From positions 62,001 through 126,000 of the forward strand of contig CAWEQW010000015.1 of the NCBI GenBank assembly GCA_963811365.1: 64,000 nucleotides of DNA, given 5' to 3'. The translations under genes and the position numbers were made by a program. This DNA comes from CAWEQW01 sp963811365. Its GTDB lineage: Bacteria; Actinomycetota; Actinomycetes; Propionibacteriales; Nocardioidaceae. The notes under the pieces were generated by a model, which had not been told where the DNA came from, ran no database searches, and saw only the letters and a list, made by a program, of their open reading frames with translations. Of the stretch, positions 7,426 to 17,827 are shown in pieces. The number at the start of each line of letters is the position of its first letter. Position 1 is the stretch's first letter.

Positions 7426-10400
7426 TCAGCCCGGCGGCACGGCCGCGGCTCCGTCGGCGAGGCACCGGTCGAGCAGCGCGGTGCTGCCCTGCCGTCGGGC
7501 GAGCTCGGCCGCCGCCCCGGCGAGCCGCTCCGCGTCGGCGCCGTACGTCTGCCGGGCCTGCAGCCGCAGCACCTCGGGAAGCCACCACGTCTCGCCGGTC
7601 GACTCCGCGCAGGAGCGGGCCGCGGCCAGGGCGGCGCCGGCCGGGTCGGCGGCACCCACCGACTGGTGCGCCTCGGCCAGCAGCGCCAGCCAGTACGGCA
7701 TCCGGGCGAGGGCGTGCTGTCGCCGCAGGTTCGCGATGCCTCGGCGCACGAGCGCCACCCCGTTCGCGCCCCCCTCCGACCACCCGAGGAGCACCCGGGC
7801 CCACTCGGGGTAGTAGGCGAACCCGTAGCGGCCGCAGAGCTCGAGCAGCTCGGTGCAGCCGGTCCGCAGCGCCGCCCGGTCGTCGCGCAGCTGGCTGGTG
7901 ATCCCGGCGTACGCGAGCGCGACCGCGAGGCTGTACGGGTGGCCGATGGTCCGGGCCCGGTCCACCGCGGCCTCGGACTGGCCGCAGGCGGCGTCGCGGC
8001 GGCCGAGCAGCCAATTGGCGTGCGCCGACCAGGCCACCGCGTGCACCTCGGGACGGGTGCCGACCGCGATGGACTCGGTGCCGACCCCGAGCCGGGCCGC
8101 CTGGTCGAAGTGCTCCACCGCGTCGGCCGGCCGGCCCAGGGAGACCGCCGAGCCGGCCACCGCGAAGTGCACCTGGCCGCGCTGCTCGTCGACGACGCCG
8201 GGAAGGGTGAGCGCCGGCTCCATCAGGGTCGCGGAGTCGCGGACCCGGCCCTGCACGAAGCGCGACGACCACAGCCCGACCAGCCCGGCGACCAGCTTCT
8301 GCACCGAGCCGCCCTCGCGCGCGAGCTCGACGGCACGCTCCAGCGCGGCCTGCACGCTGGGCGCGGCGTACCCCTCGCGGGCCACCAGCGGCGCCGCCAC
8401 CGCCAGCAGCCCGTCGAGCTCCTGCCGGTCCCGGTGCTCGCCGGGCGGCAGCAGCTCCACCATCGCCAGCGCCCGGCGGTGCAGCCGCACGGCCTCGGTG
8501 AAGGCGAACCGCGCGGCCGCCACGTCCGCCGCCTGCCGGTACGCCGGCAGGGCCCGCTCCGGGCGCCCGCCGCGCTCGAACTGCTCGGCGAGCTGACCCG
8601 GCACCGCCTCGCCACGCCGGGCTGCGGACAGCTCCAGCGCCTGGGCGAGGCGCCGGTGCAGCAGCCACCGTCTCGGGGGGCTCACCGACTGGTACGCCGC
8701 GGCGCGCAGCAGGTCGTGGGAGAAGTCGTAGCCGCCACCCACCTCGCGCAGGACGTGGTCGCGCCAGAGCTCGTCGACCGCCTGGGCCACCGTGTCCGCA
8801 TCGAGGTCGCTCGCCTCGGTGAGCAGGTCCAGGGTGACCTCCCGGCCGAACGCGGCGGCGAGGCCGGCGACCTCCTGGGCGGTGCCGGAGCCCTGCGCGA
8901 TCCGGCGCCGCAGCAGCGCGTCGAGGGTCGCCTCCGGGACCGGCCTCGGCGAGGCTTCCCCGTCCGGCCCGACACGCCTCGACCACGTACAGCGGGATCC
9001 CGGCGGTGGCGGCGTGCAGCAGCTCCACCTCGGACGGCCCGAGCGGCTCCCCGGTGAGCCGTTCGGCGAGTGCGGCGGTCGCCTCCGCGCCGAGACGGTC
9101 GAGGACGAGCTCCTCGGTGCGCACGGCGTTGCGCAGCCGCTGGACGCGCACCGTGGCGTCGTGGTCGACCTCCGGACCGTCGCGCAGCGTGGCCAGCAGC
9201 ATCAGCGGCCGGCGCGCGGCGAGCCCGAGCAGGAAGGCCAGCCAGGCCAGCGTCTCGTCGTCGCACCACTGGAGGTCGTCGAGGACCAGCAGCAGCGGCT
9301 CCTCCACGCTCAGGAAGGCCTGGGCCAGCCCGGTGTGGAACCGGTGCTGCTGCCAGGCGTCCACCATCGCCCGGTCCCCGGCCCGGGGCGTCGCGGGGGC
9401 CGCGGCCTCGGGCACCAGCCGGTGCACCTCGGCACGCCACAGCGGCTCCAGCAGCGCGGTCCTGCTACGCATCGCGGGGCTGCTCAGCCAGTCCGCGACC
9501 GGCGCCAGCGCGAGCCGCCCCGAGGAGTCCACGCACCGCGACGCCGCGACCAGCGTGCCGTCCCGACGGCTCCGGTGCACCAGCTCGTCGGCGAGCCGGG
9601 TCTTGCCCGCGCCGGCCCGGCCGCGGACCACCGCGACGACCGCGGAGCCGCTGCGCGCGGCCTGCCAGAGCCGGCTCAGCTCGGCCAGCTCGGCGTCCCT
9701 GCCGAGCAGGGGCGGGCCCGCGCTCCGCGGGGTTCCGCGCGCCGTGCCGGCGAGCCGGTCCGGGGAGGCTGCGGCGGCCCGGTCCACCGACCGGGCGAGG
9801 GCCCCGCCGGCGGTCCGGTCCGCGGCCCGGCCGACCAGCCGGTCCAGCGCGGCCCTGGTGGCCGGGTCCGGCTCGACGCCGAGCTCGCGCTCCAGCACCG
9901 CAGCGCAGTGGTGGTAGGTGCTGATCGCGCCGCCCCGGTCGCCCTGCTCGGACTGCAGCCCCATCAGCACCCGGTAGCCGACCTCCTCGAGCGGGGCCAG
10001 CTCGATGCGCCGCCGCGCGGCCTCGAGGTGCAGCCGTGCGGAGCCGTGCCGCGAGCCCGTCTCGGCGACCAGGTCGCACAGCGCCAGGCAGTCCCGGCGC
10101 AGCCGGTCGCGCAGCTCGACCGCCCAGTCGTCGTACAACCCGGGCAGGAAGTCCCCGCCGTACACCCGGACCCCGGAGACGGCCGCCCGGACCACCTCGT
10201 CGAGGTCGCCCCGCTCCGCGGCCTCGCGCGCCTCCGCGGCGGCCCGGCGCAGCAGGCTGATGTCGACGCGGCAGCGGGGGTCGTCGTGCCAGCCGAGGTC
10301 GCCGGCGGTCACGGTCAGCACCGGCAGGTCGCCGAGCAGCTCGCGGAGGTGGTGCAGCTCGCGGCGGAGGTTGGTCAGCGCCTGAGCGTCGCCGGAGTCC

Positions 10401-10558
10401 GGCCAGAACAGCCCGGCGATCCGCTGGCGGCTCTGCGGGTGCGGCGCGTGGGCGACGAGGAACCCGATGAGCGCGGTGGACCGCGACGAGCGGGTCCGCA
10501 CCGTGCCGACCGCGTCGTCGTGCACGATCTGTTCGCCCAGCAGCGAGATCGTCAGCAT
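7426..10558 (-). CDS. AfsR/SARP-like regulator: BTAD domain, AAA ATPase, TPR-like region (one frameshift)
   Basis: About 1,040 residues if read across a frameshift. The N-terminal winged-helix and BTAD domains (about residues 1-250) include QRIAGLFWPDSGDAQALTNL and YGGDFLPGLYDDWA. A STAND-type NTPase follows, with Walker A GRAGAGKTRLADEL and Walker B LLLVLDDLQWCDD. The C-terminal half is helical and repeat-like, without a LuxR helix-turn-helix. Near 8940 the frame shifts: SLAEAGPGG runs out while the neighbouring frame continues VPEATLDALL, consistent with one extra G. ATG 10558 has GAAGGAGC upstream. Likely a transcriptional activator; targets unknown. Confidence 0.85.
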
Positions 10559-10658
10559 CTGCACGCTCCTTCGGAGCACCGTAGCGCCGGGAGCCCCGCT
10601 CCGGCAGGTCCCGGCCGGTTACCGCGTGCGCGCCGCCCTCCGCTGATAACTTCGACCC

Positions 10659-11944
10659 ATGGATCTGATCCCGAAGCCGGACCAGATCGTCTCGGCCGCC
10701 GCGAACGTCGCCCACAAGATGTTGTACGGCGGCCTTGCGGACCTCCGGCCGATGCCCCGCACGCTGATCGACGAGGGCGTGCTGCGCGAGGTCTACCACT
10801 ACCGGCCGAGCAGGACCGTGCGCGAGGACGGCGACCCGGTCCTCCTGGTCACGCCGCTGGCGGCGCCGGCGATCTGCTTCGACCTGCGCCGGGGCTGCTC
10901 GCTGGTCGAGCATCTCGTCTCCGAGGGTCGACCGACGTACCTCGTGGAGTACGGCGAGGTCTCCTTCGCCAACCGCACCCTCGGCATGGAGCACTGGGTC
11001 GACGAGGTCGTGCCGCGGGCCGTCGAGGAGGTCAGTGTGCACGCCGGCGGACGCCCGGTCCACCTGGTCGGCTGGAGCCTCGGTGGCATCTTCGCCCTGC
11101 TCACCGCCGCCGACCGGCCGGACCTGCCGATCGCGTCGCTGACCGTCGTCGGCTCGCCGGTGGACGTCACCCAGGTGCCGCTGGTGGCGCCGATCCGGCC
11201 GTTCCTCGGGCTCGCCGGCGAGCGGGCCGGGCTCGTCACCCAGGCCTACCGGCTGATGGGTGGCGCGCCGAAGCCGCTGGTGAGGCGGGCCTTCCAGCTC
11301 AGCAGCTTCAACAAGCTGGTGACCAAGCCGATCGCGATCGCCGCCAAGCTCGACGACGCCGACTTCCTCGCCCAGGTGGAGGCGGTGGACCGGTTCACCG
11401 CGAACATGATCGCCTACCCGGGCCGGACGTTCGGGCAGCTCTACCACCGGATGGTCAAGGGCAACCAGCTGGCCGGCGGGGTGATCCGGATGGACGACCG
11501 TGAGATCGCGCTGGCCGACCTGACGGTGCCGCTGCTCGTGTTCGCCGGGGCCAGCGACGGCATCGCCCCCGTCGAGAGCGTGCGTCCCGTCGTGGACATG
11601 GTCAGCGGTGTCGACGACCTGCGCTTCGAGATCGTGCCCGGCGGCCACCTCGGCATGCTCACCGGCCGCGGCGCGCGCAGCACCACCTGGCGGGTCATCG
11701 ACGAGTGGGTGGCCGCGCACGCGTCCGACGCGCCCGCCGACGCCGAGCCCGCCGACACCGCAGCCGCCGACACCCGCCGCCGCGGAGGCCGGCCAAGCCC
11801 GGGAAGGGCCGCAAGGCCGCGCCCGCCGCCAAGCGACCGCGCGCGAGCACCACGCGCCGCAAGCCGGACGCGGGTGCGATCGGCGCCAACCCCACCCGGC
11901 GCTACGGCTCCGGTTCGTCCCGCGGCCTCGCCGGCACCAGCTGA
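10659..11944 (+). CDS. PhaC-like alpha/beta hydrolase (frameshift near the 3' end)
   Basis: About 428 residues across a shift. Alpha/beta-hydrolase fold related to class III polyhydroxyalkanoate synthases: the nucleophile elbow is GWSLGGIF, with serine where PHA synthases use cysteine, so it is more likely an esterase or acyltransferase. Later acidic and histidine residues are in GASDGIAPVES and PGGHLGML. Around 11780-11800 the frame changes; the second frame gives a basic Lys/Arg/Ala tail ending IGANPTRRYGSGSSRGL and a stop at 11944, three bases before the next gene. TAACTT six bases before ATG 10659 suggests a leaderless start. Confidence 0.8.
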
Positions 11945-11947
11945 CCC

Positions 11948-12775
11948 GTGGCCGTCGCTCTCGGGCCGACGCTGCACGCCGCCGCGGCACCCCCGGCTGC
12001 GAGCGGCACCGCCACCGCGCCGACTCCCGGCTGGCAGCTCGCCGCCGTCCTGGTCGTGCTGGTCGCGGTGGCGATGGCCGCCTCCGCCGTCGGCCGGCTC
12101 GGGGTCGGCCGCGACCACCTGACCGCCGCCGTCCGCGCGGTCGTCCAGCTCGCCGCGGTCTCGCTCGTGATCGCGGCGGTGCTCGGCTCGGTGTGGTGGT
12201 CGCTCGCCTTCGCGCTGCTGATGTTCACGGTGGCGACGGTGACCTCGGGCGGCCGGATCAAGGTGCCGCGTCGCCAGCTGCCGTGGATCGGCCTGGCCAT
12301 CGCGGCCGGGGTGGTGCCGGTCCTGGCGCTGATCCTCGGGTCGGGCGTCGTGCCGTTCAACGGGGCCGGGATCGTGCCCACCGCAGGCATCGTGATCGGC
12401 GGCGCGATGACGGCCTGCTCGCTGACCGGCCGCCGGGCCTACGACGAGATCGTCGGGCGCTTCGGCTCCTACGAGGCGGGGCTCTCGCTCGGGCTCCCCA
12501 GCCGGGAGGCCGCGTTCGAGGTGATCGCGCCGACCGCGCGCGAGGCGCTGAACCCCGGGCTCGACCAGACCCGGACCGTCGGCCTGGTCACGCTGCCCGG
12601 CGCCTTCGTGGGGGTGCTGCTCGGCGGCGGCTCCCCGCTCCAGGCCGGGGCCGCCCAGATCATGGTGCTGATCGGGCTGATGGCCGCGCAGGCGCTCAGC
12701 GCCGCGGTGCTGCTGCGGCTCGTGGCCGGGGCCCGAGTCGTCCGCTCCGACCTCACGAGCACGTACCCTCGCTGA
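11948..12775 (+). CDS. FetB/UPF0014-type ABC transporter permease
   Basis: 275-residue integral membrane protein with about seven hydrophobic segments and the family motif TLPGAFVGVLLGGGSPLQAGAAQ; a cytoplasmic loop holds ALNPGLDQTRTVG. E. coli FetB works with the ATPase FetA in metal export, but no ATPase gene is adjacent, so the partner must be elsewhere or this is an orphan. The GTG start lies three bases after the stop of the PhaC-like gene, implying co-transcription. The first 28 residues are Ala/Pro-rich and of uncertain role. Confidence 0.8.
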   Translation: MAVALGPTLHAAAAPPAASGTATAPTPGWQLAAVLVVLVAVAMAASAVGRLGVGRDHLTAAVRAVVQLAAVSLVIAAVLGSVWWSLAFALLMFTVATVTSGGRIKVPRRQLPWIGLAIAAGVVPVLALILGSGVVPFNGAGIVPTAGIVIGGAMTACSLTGRRAYDEIVGRFGSYEAGLSLGLPSREAAFEVIAPTAREALNPGLDQTRTVGLVTLPGAFVGVLLGGGSPLQAGAAQIMVLIGLMAAQALSAAVLLRLVAGARVVRSDLTSTYPR

Positions 12776-12805
12776 AGATCGCACCCCCGTCCCGAGGAGG
12801 CCGTC

Positions 12806-13723
12806 GTGCGCCGTACGTCGTCGCTGGTGGCCGTCGTCGTGGTCGCGCTGGCGCTGCTGCTCGGCGCCTGCTCGTCCGGCTCGGGGGCGGCGTCCCCGGC
12901 CGCACCCGCTCCCGTCTCGCCCTCACCGAGCCCGACGCCGCCACGGTTCACCTCCTACGTCGCGCTCGGCGACTCCTACACGTCCGGGCCGCTGATCCCG
13001 ATGACCGACGTGGCCAACGGCTGCTTCCGCTCGGACCACAACTACCCGTCGCTGCTCGCGCAGCGGCTGCACGTCGTGCACTTCCGCGACGTGAGCTGCA
13101 GTGCCGCCGACACCACGGACCTCCGGGGCCGGCAGACCACCTTCGGCGGCACCCGGATCCGCCCGCAGCTGGACGCCGTCACGCCCGGCACCGACCTGGT
13201 CACGCTCGGCATCGGCGGCAACGACTTCGACCTGTTCAGCACCCTGGTCGACACCTGTACGGGCCTGCGCGCCAGCGATCCCAGCGGCGCGCCGTGCGCC
13301 CGTCAGCTCCGGGCGCAGGGGAAGTCGCCCGCCGCGCTCATGCACGGTGTCCGCGACCGGGTGGTCGCGGCGCTCCGAGCGGTCGAGGCGCGGGCCCCGC
13401 ACGCCACCGTGGTGCTGGTCGGCTACCTCCGGCTCGCGCCGACCCACGGCACCTGCCCCGGCCTGCCGCTGGCCGCCGGCGACTACCGCCTCGCGGTGCG
13501 CTCGAGCAGGCTGCTCGACGTCGCGCTCGCGTCCGCGGCCCGGCGCACCGGGACGACCTACGTCGACATGTACACCGCCTCCGCCGGACACGACGTGTGC
13601 TCCGCGCACCCCTGGGTCAACGGCCGGCGCACGCTGCGCACCCGCGCCTTCGCCTACCACCCGTTCGCGGTCGGGATGCGGGCCGTGGCCGATCGGGTCG
13701 AGCGGGCGCTCGCCGAGAGCTGA
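12806..13723 (+). CDS. secreted SGNH/GDSL hydrolase lipoprotein
   Basis: 305 residues. The signal peptide ends in lipobox LLGAC with Cys22 as lipidation site, followed by an Ala/Pro/Ser spacer. SGNH blocks: ALGDSYTSG (Ser near 57), GIGGNDFDLF (Gly/Asn), and a C-terminal FAYHPFAVGM supplying the catalytic His. Six or more cysteines suggest disulfides, as in Streptomyces SGNH lipases. Probably an ester hydrolase or lipase on the cell surface. GAGGAGG before GTG 12806 is a strong ribosome-binding site. A 94-bp nested palindrome follows the stop by 43 bp. Confidence 0.9.
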   Translation: MRRTSSLVAVVVVALALLLGACSSGSGAASPAAPAPVSPSPSPTPPRFTSYVALGDSYTSGPLIPMTDVANGCFRSDHNYPSLLAQRLHVVHFRDVSCSAADTTDLRGRQTTFGGTRIRPQLDAVTPGTDLVTLGIGGNDFDLFSTLVDTCTGLRASDPSGAPCARQLRAQGKSPAALMHGVRDRVVAALRAVEARAPHATVVLVGYLRLAPTHGTCPGLPLAAGDYRLAVRSSRLLDVALASAARRTGTTYVDMYTASAGHDVCSAHPWVNGRRTLRTRAFAYHPFAVGMRAVADRVERALAES

Positions 13724-13766
13724 CCGGGGCGTCGGGACCGTGCCGTCGCGGCGCCGCATTGGGTCG

Positions 13767-13860
13767 GGAGGTTCACCATGGGATGCAGGTGGACCGGCAC
13801 TTCCCACGACGTACACCTCGTGGGAAGTGCCGGTTGCTCGGCATCCCATGGTGAACCTCC
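13767..13860. repeat. 94-bp nested palindrome, copy 1
   Basis: A perfect 20-bp outer inverted repeat (13767-13786 with 13841-13860, beginning GGAGGTTCACCATGG) flanks 6-base spacers. A perfect 17-bp inner stem follows (13793-13809 with 13818-13834) closed by the 8-base loop CGTACACC. It lies between two convergent genes. Two related copies occur at 33803 and 40161. It could serve as a bidirectional terminator, a REP-like element or a mobile miniature element; no transposase is nearby. Confidence 0.93.
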
Positions 13861-13869
13861 GCCGGCCGA

Positions 13870-14490
13870 CTAGGCCTCGGCGGCGCCGGGCCTCGGGACC
13901 AGGACGCCGTCGACCTCCTGGTACTCCGCGCCGGTCCGCGGGCACCGGAAGCGGCCCTCGCCCACCGGATCGAGCGGCGCGCCGGCGCGGCCGACCCAGC
14001 CCACCCGTCGAGCCGGTGCACCCAGGACGAGCGCGAAGTCGGGCACGTCGCGGGTCACGACCGCGCCGGCAGCCACCATGGCCCACCGACCGATCGTCAC
14101 CGGGGCCACGCACACCGCCCGCGCCCCCACCGAGGCCCCGGAGCGGACCACGACGCCGACGGCCGTCCAGTCAGCGCTCGTCTTCAGCGTCCCGTCCGGG
14201 TTGACCGCGCGCGGCAGCAGGTCGTTGGTGAAGCACGCCGCCGGTCCGACGAAGACGCCGTCCTCGAGCACGGCGGGCTCGTAGACGAGGGCGTGGTTCT
14301 GCACCTTGCAGCGGTCACCGACCACCACACCGGGCCCGATGTAGGCACCGCGGCCGACGATGCACTGCCGACCGACCACGGACTGCTCGCGCACCTGGGC
14401 GAGATGCCAGATTCGGGTGCCATCCCCGATCACAGCCGACTCGTCCACGTCCGCCGTGGGCGCTATCTCGGCAGTTGCCGGACTCGTCAT
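13870..14490 (-). CDS. left-handed beta-helix N-acyltransferase (WbpD/WlbB-like)
   Basis: 206 residues of hexapeptide-repeat acyltransferase: DESAVIGDGTRIWHLAQV, then GRGAYIGPGVVVGDRCKVQNH and PAACFTNDLLPRAV, typical of enzymes that acetylate UDP-2-acetamido-3-amino-glucuronate and similar sugars. The C terminus has a CPRTGAEY segment also seen in this subgroup. It is divergent from the oxidoreductase/aminotransferase operon that would supply its amino-sugar substrate, with 135 bp between the starts. Confidence 0.82.
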   Translation of the reverse strand: MTSPATAEIAPTADVDESAVIGDGTRIWHLAQVREQSVVGRQCIVGRGAYIGPGVVVGDRCKVQNHALVYEPAVLEDGVFVGPAACFTNDLLPRAVNPDGTLKTSADWTAVGVVVRSGASVGARAVCVAPVTIGRWAMVAAGAVVTRDVPDFALVLGAPARRVGWVGRAGAPLDPVGEGRFRCPRTGAEYQEVDGVLVPRPGAAEA

Positions 14491-14625
14491 CGGTCCTCCT
14501 GGGGTCAGCCGGAGCGTGCCTCACGACGAAGTCTCCCAGTCCGCCGACCCGGTTCGGAGCAGATCTGGGATTGCCCGGACACAACGACACATTTGTTCCC
14601 ATACTCGTTGGTGGAGGGGAAACCG

Positions 14626-15693
14626 ATGACTGGACTGCACCAGCTCGGCGTTGCTGTCGTGGGGGCGGGCTACTGGGGACCGAACCTGGTTCGTAACTTC
14701 ACGTCGAGCGCCGAATGGAATCTTGTCGCCGTGTGCGACCTGGACGTCGAGCGTGCGCGTCGGCTGACGCAGGGCCGCCCGGAGGTGGCCTGCGTGGCGT
14801 CGCTGGAGGAGGTGCTCGCCCGCGACGACGTCGACGCGGTGGCGATCGCGACGCCGGCTCGCACCCACGAGAGCATCGCGCTCGCCGCGCTGCGGGCGGG
14901 CAGGCACGTGCTCGTCGAGAAGCCCCTGGCGGACCGCTTCGAGCGCGGTCTCGAGATGGTGGGCGTGGCCGCCGAAAGCGGCCTGGTGCTGATGGCCGAC
15001 CACACCTACTGCTACACGCCGGCGGTCCTGAAGATCCGCGAGCTGGTCGCCGACGGCGCGCTCGGCGAGATCCTGTTCATCGACTCGGTGCGGATCAACC
15101 TCGGGCTGGTGCAGCCGGACGTCGACGTCTTCTGGGACCTCGCTCCGCACGACCTGTCGGTGTTCGACTTCATCCTCCCGGGCGGTCTCCGGCCGCTGGG
15201 CGTGTCCGCGCTGGGGGCCGACCCGGTGGGGGCCGGCAAGGCCTGCGTCGGGTACCTGAGCCTGCCCCTGCCCGACGGGGCGATCGCGCACGTGCACGTC
15301 AACTGGCTCAGCCCCACCAAGATCCGGCAGATGGTGATCGGAGGGAGCCGGCGGACCCTCGTCTGGGACGACCTCAACCCCCAGCAGCGGGTCAGCGTCT
15401 ACGACCGCGGCGTCGACCTCGCGGAGCAGACCGTGAGTCCCGAGCGCACGCAGGCCACGATCTCCTACCGGCTCGGGGACACCTGGGCACCTGCCCTTCC
15501 CGAGCATGAGGCCCTCGCGTCGATGGTGGCGGAGTTCGCGGCCAGCATCCGCGAGGAGCGTCGCCCGCGCACGGACGGGAAGGCGGCGCTGCGGGTGCTG
15601 TCGGTGCTCGAGGCGGCGTCGACGAGTCTCGCCGGCAACGGCCGGATGGTCGAACCGGCACCGGACGGTGCCACCCTGGAGGGGGTTGCATGA
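14626..15693 (+). CDS. Gfo/Idh/MocA oxidoreductase, nucleotide-sugar 3-dehydrogenase-like
   Basis: 355 residues. Rossmann motif VVGAGYWGPNLVRNF at the N terminus and the EKP motif in VLVEKPLAD. Proteins of this type sit beside DegT aminotransferases and hexapeptide acyltransferases in surface-sugar clusters and oxidise a UDP-sugar so that an amino group can be installed. ATG 14626 follows GTGGAGGGG. This is the first gene of an operon in which the next four genes overlap by four bases each, implying translational coupling. The exact sugar is unknown. Confidence 0.82.
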   Translation: MTGLHQLGVAVVGAGYWGPNLVRNFTSSAEWNLVAVCDLDVERARRLTQGRPEVACVASLEEVLARDDVDAVAIATPARTHESIALAALRAGRHVLVEKPLADRFERGLEMVGVAAESGLVLMADHTYCYTPAVLKIRELVADGALGEILFIDSVRINLGLVQPDVDVFWDLAPHDLSVFDFILPGGLRPLGVSALGADPVGAGKACVGYLSLPLPDGAIAHVHVNWLSPTKIRQMVIGGSRRTLVWDDLNPQQRVSVYDRGVDLAEQTVSPERTQATISYRLGDTWAPALPEHEALASMVAEFAASIREERRPRTDGKAALRVLSVLEAASTSLAGNGRMVEPAPDGATLEGVA

Positions 15694-16688
15694 CGACAGT
15701 CGACGGCGCCGAGGTCCTGGTCACCGGAGGCGCGGGAACCATCGGGTCGACGATCGTGGACCAGCTGCTCGAAGCGGGCGCCGGCCGGGTCCAGGTGCTG
15801 GACAACCTGGTCCGGGGCCGCCGCGCCAACCTGGACGAGGCTCTCGGGTCGGGGCGCGTCGAGCTCGTCGAGGGCGACATCCGCGACCGCGACCTCGTCC
15901 ACGACCTGACCCGGGGCAAGGACCTGGTCTTCCACGAGGCGGCGATCCGGATCACCCAGTGCGCCGAGGAGCCGCGGCTGGCGCTCGAGGTGCTCGTGGA
16001 CGGCACCTTCAACGTCGTGGAGGCCGCCGCCGGGCAGCACGCCGGCAAGCTCGTCCTCGCCTCGTCGGCGTCGGTGTACGGGATGGCCGAGCAGTTCCCG
16101 ACCGGGGAGCGGCACCACCACCACAACAACGACACGTTCTACGGGGCCGCCAAGTCCTTCAACGAGAGCATGGTGCGCAGCTTCCGCGCGATGCAGGGCC
16201 TCGACTACGTCGCGCTGCGCTTCTTCAACGTCTACGGGCCGCGGATGGACGTGCACGGCCTCTACACCGAGGTCCTCGTGCGCTGGATGGAGCGGATCGC
16301 CGACGGGAAGCCACCGCTGATCTTCGGTGACGGCCGACAGACCATGGACTTCGTCTTCACCTCCGACATCGCCCGGGCCAACGTCCTCGCCGCGGCGAGT
16401 GCGGTGACCGACGGCGTGTACAACGTCGCCAGCGGAACGGAGACCAGCCTGCTCGAGCTCGCCGAGACCCTGCTGCGGGTGATGGGCTCGGACCTCGCCG
16501 TCGAGCACGGTCCCGAACGGGCGGTCAACGGCGTCGTACGTCGACTCGCCGACGTGCGCAGCGCCGAGCGCGACCTCGGCTTCCGCGCGACGGTGGGCCT
16601 CGACGAGGGGCTGCGGCAGCTCGTCGACTGGTGGCGGCCGCTGCGCGAGGAGATCGCGGCCGGGCGGTCCCTGGCAGCCACCCCATGA
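15690..16688 (+). CDS. NAD-dependent nucleotide-sugar epimerase/dehydratase (extended SDR)
   Basis: 332 residues. Glycine motif VTGGAGTIGS at the N terminus, catalytic serine region LASSASVYG, YGAAK active-site Tyr/Lys, and the nucleotide-sugar region RFFNVYGPRMD. This resembles UDP-GlcNAc 4-epimerases and related enzymes of surface-polysaccharide clusters. The HHHHNN insertion before the YxxxK motif is distinctive. Its start overlaps the previous stop (ATGA). Confidence 0.85.
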   Translation: MTTVDGAEVLVTGGAGTIGSTIVDQLLEAGAGRVQVLDNLVRGRRANLDEALGSGRVELVEGDIRDRDLVHDLTRGKDLVFHEAAIRITQCAEEPRLALEVLVDGTFNVVEAAAGQHAGKLVLASSASVYGMAEQFPTGERHHHHNNDTFYGAAKSFNESMVRSFRAMQGLDYVALRFFNVYGPRMDVHGLYTEVLVRWMERIADGKPPLIFGDGRQTMDFVFTSDIARANVLAAASAVTDGVYNVASGTETSLLELAETLLRVMGSDLAVEHGPERAVNGVVRRLADVRSAERDLGFRATVGLDEGLRQLVDWWRPLREEIAAGRSLAATP

Positions 16689-17827
16689 GCAGGGTCAACG
16701 TGATGCAGCCGTGGCTGGGGCCGGAGGAGTCCGCAGCCGTGGCGGCCGTGATCGAGTCGGGCTGGATCGCCCAGGGGCCGAGGGTCGCGGAGTTCGAGAG
16801 CGCGTTCGCGGCGCGCATGGACGCCGAGCACGCGGTGGCCGTGTCCAGCTGCACCACGGCGCTGCACCTCGCGCTGCTGGTCGCCGGCGTGCGCGCCGGC
16901 GACGACGTGGTGGTCCCCTCGTTCTCGTTCATCGCGACCGCCAACGCCGCCGTCTACGCCGGGGCCCGACCGGTGTTCGCCGACGTCGACGCCGCCACCG
17001 GGAACCTGACCGCGCGGACGGTCGAGGCCGCCCTCACCGCCGGGACCCGGGCCGTCGTCGCCGTCGACCAGGGGGGCGTGCCCGTGGACCTCGCGGCGAT
17101 CCGCGCGGTGTGCGACCCGCGCGGCATCGTGGTCGTCGAGGACGCGGCGTGCGGCGCCGGGTCGACGTACCGGCAGCGACCTGTCGGCGCCGGCGCGGAC
17201 GTGACCGCGTGGTCCTTCCACCCCCGCAAGCTCGTGACCACCGGCGAGGGCGGGATGCTCACCACCCCGCACACCGCGTGGGCTCAGCGGGCCCGGCGCC
17301 TGCGCGAGCACGCGATGAGCGTGTCGGCGGCCGAGCGGCATGCGAGCGTGCTGGCGCCTCAGGAGAAGTACGTCGAGGTCGGCTTCAACTACCGGATGAC
17401 CGACGTGCAGGCGGCGATCGGCCTCGTGCAGCTGGCGAAGCTCGACGCGATGGTGCGCCGCCGCCGGGAGATCGCCGAGGGCTACGCCAAGAGCATCCGC
17501 GAGATCCCGGGACTGCGTCCGGTCGAGGATCCCCCCTGGGGCACCAGCAACTTCCAGTCCTACTGGGTCGAGGTCGAGCCCGCGTTCCCTCTCGACCGCG
17601 AAGGACTGATCGCTCACCTGGCCGCCAACGACATCTCGGCGCGGCGCGGCATCATGGCCGCGCACCGGCAGCCTGCGTACGCCGACCGGGACACCGGCGG
17701 GGCACCGCTGCCCGTGACGGAGCGGCTCACCGACAACACGGTCATCCTGCCGGTGTTCCACCAGCTGTCGGAGTCCGAGCAGGCACGCGTGGTCAACGCC
17801 CTGCAGACCGCGGGCGGTCGCTCGTGA
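16685..17827 (+). CDS. DegT/DnrJ/EryC1 sugar aminotransferase 1
   Basis: 380 residues, PLP fold-type I. The PLP lysine is in AWSFHPRKLVTTGEGG; nearby are SSCTTALHLAL (phosphate binding) and VEDAACGAG. It transfers an amino group from glutamate to a keto nucleotide-sugar. ATG 16685 overlaps the upstream stop. Together with the oxidoreductase and acyltransferases of this operon it points to an N-acylated amino sugar. Confidence 0.88.
   Translation: MSRVNVMQPWLGPEESAAVAAVIESGWIAQGPRVAEFESAFAARMDAEHAVAVSSCTTALHLALLVAGVRAGDDVVVPSFSFIATANAAVYAGARPVFADVDAATGNLTARTVEAALTAGTRAVVAVDQGGVPVDLAAIRAVCDPRGIVVVEDAACGAGSTYRQRPVGAGADVTAWSFHPRKLVTTGEGGMLTTPHTAWAQRARRLREHAMSVSAAERHASVLAPQEKYVEVGFNYRMTDVQAAIGLVQLAKLDAMVRRRREIAEGYAKSIREIPGLRPVEDPPWGTSNFQSYWVEVEPAFPLDREGLIAHLAANDISARRGIMAAHRQPAYADRDTGGAPLPVTERLTDNTVILPVFHQLSESEQARVVNALQTAGGRS

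Noticed and set aside
5867..10579. A single 1,570-codon open frame covering oxidoreductase and regulator
   Set aside because: It joins the true oxidoreductase to the 5' part of the regulator only through a non-conserved frameshifted stretch; the regulator's real 3' half is in another frame ending at 7426.
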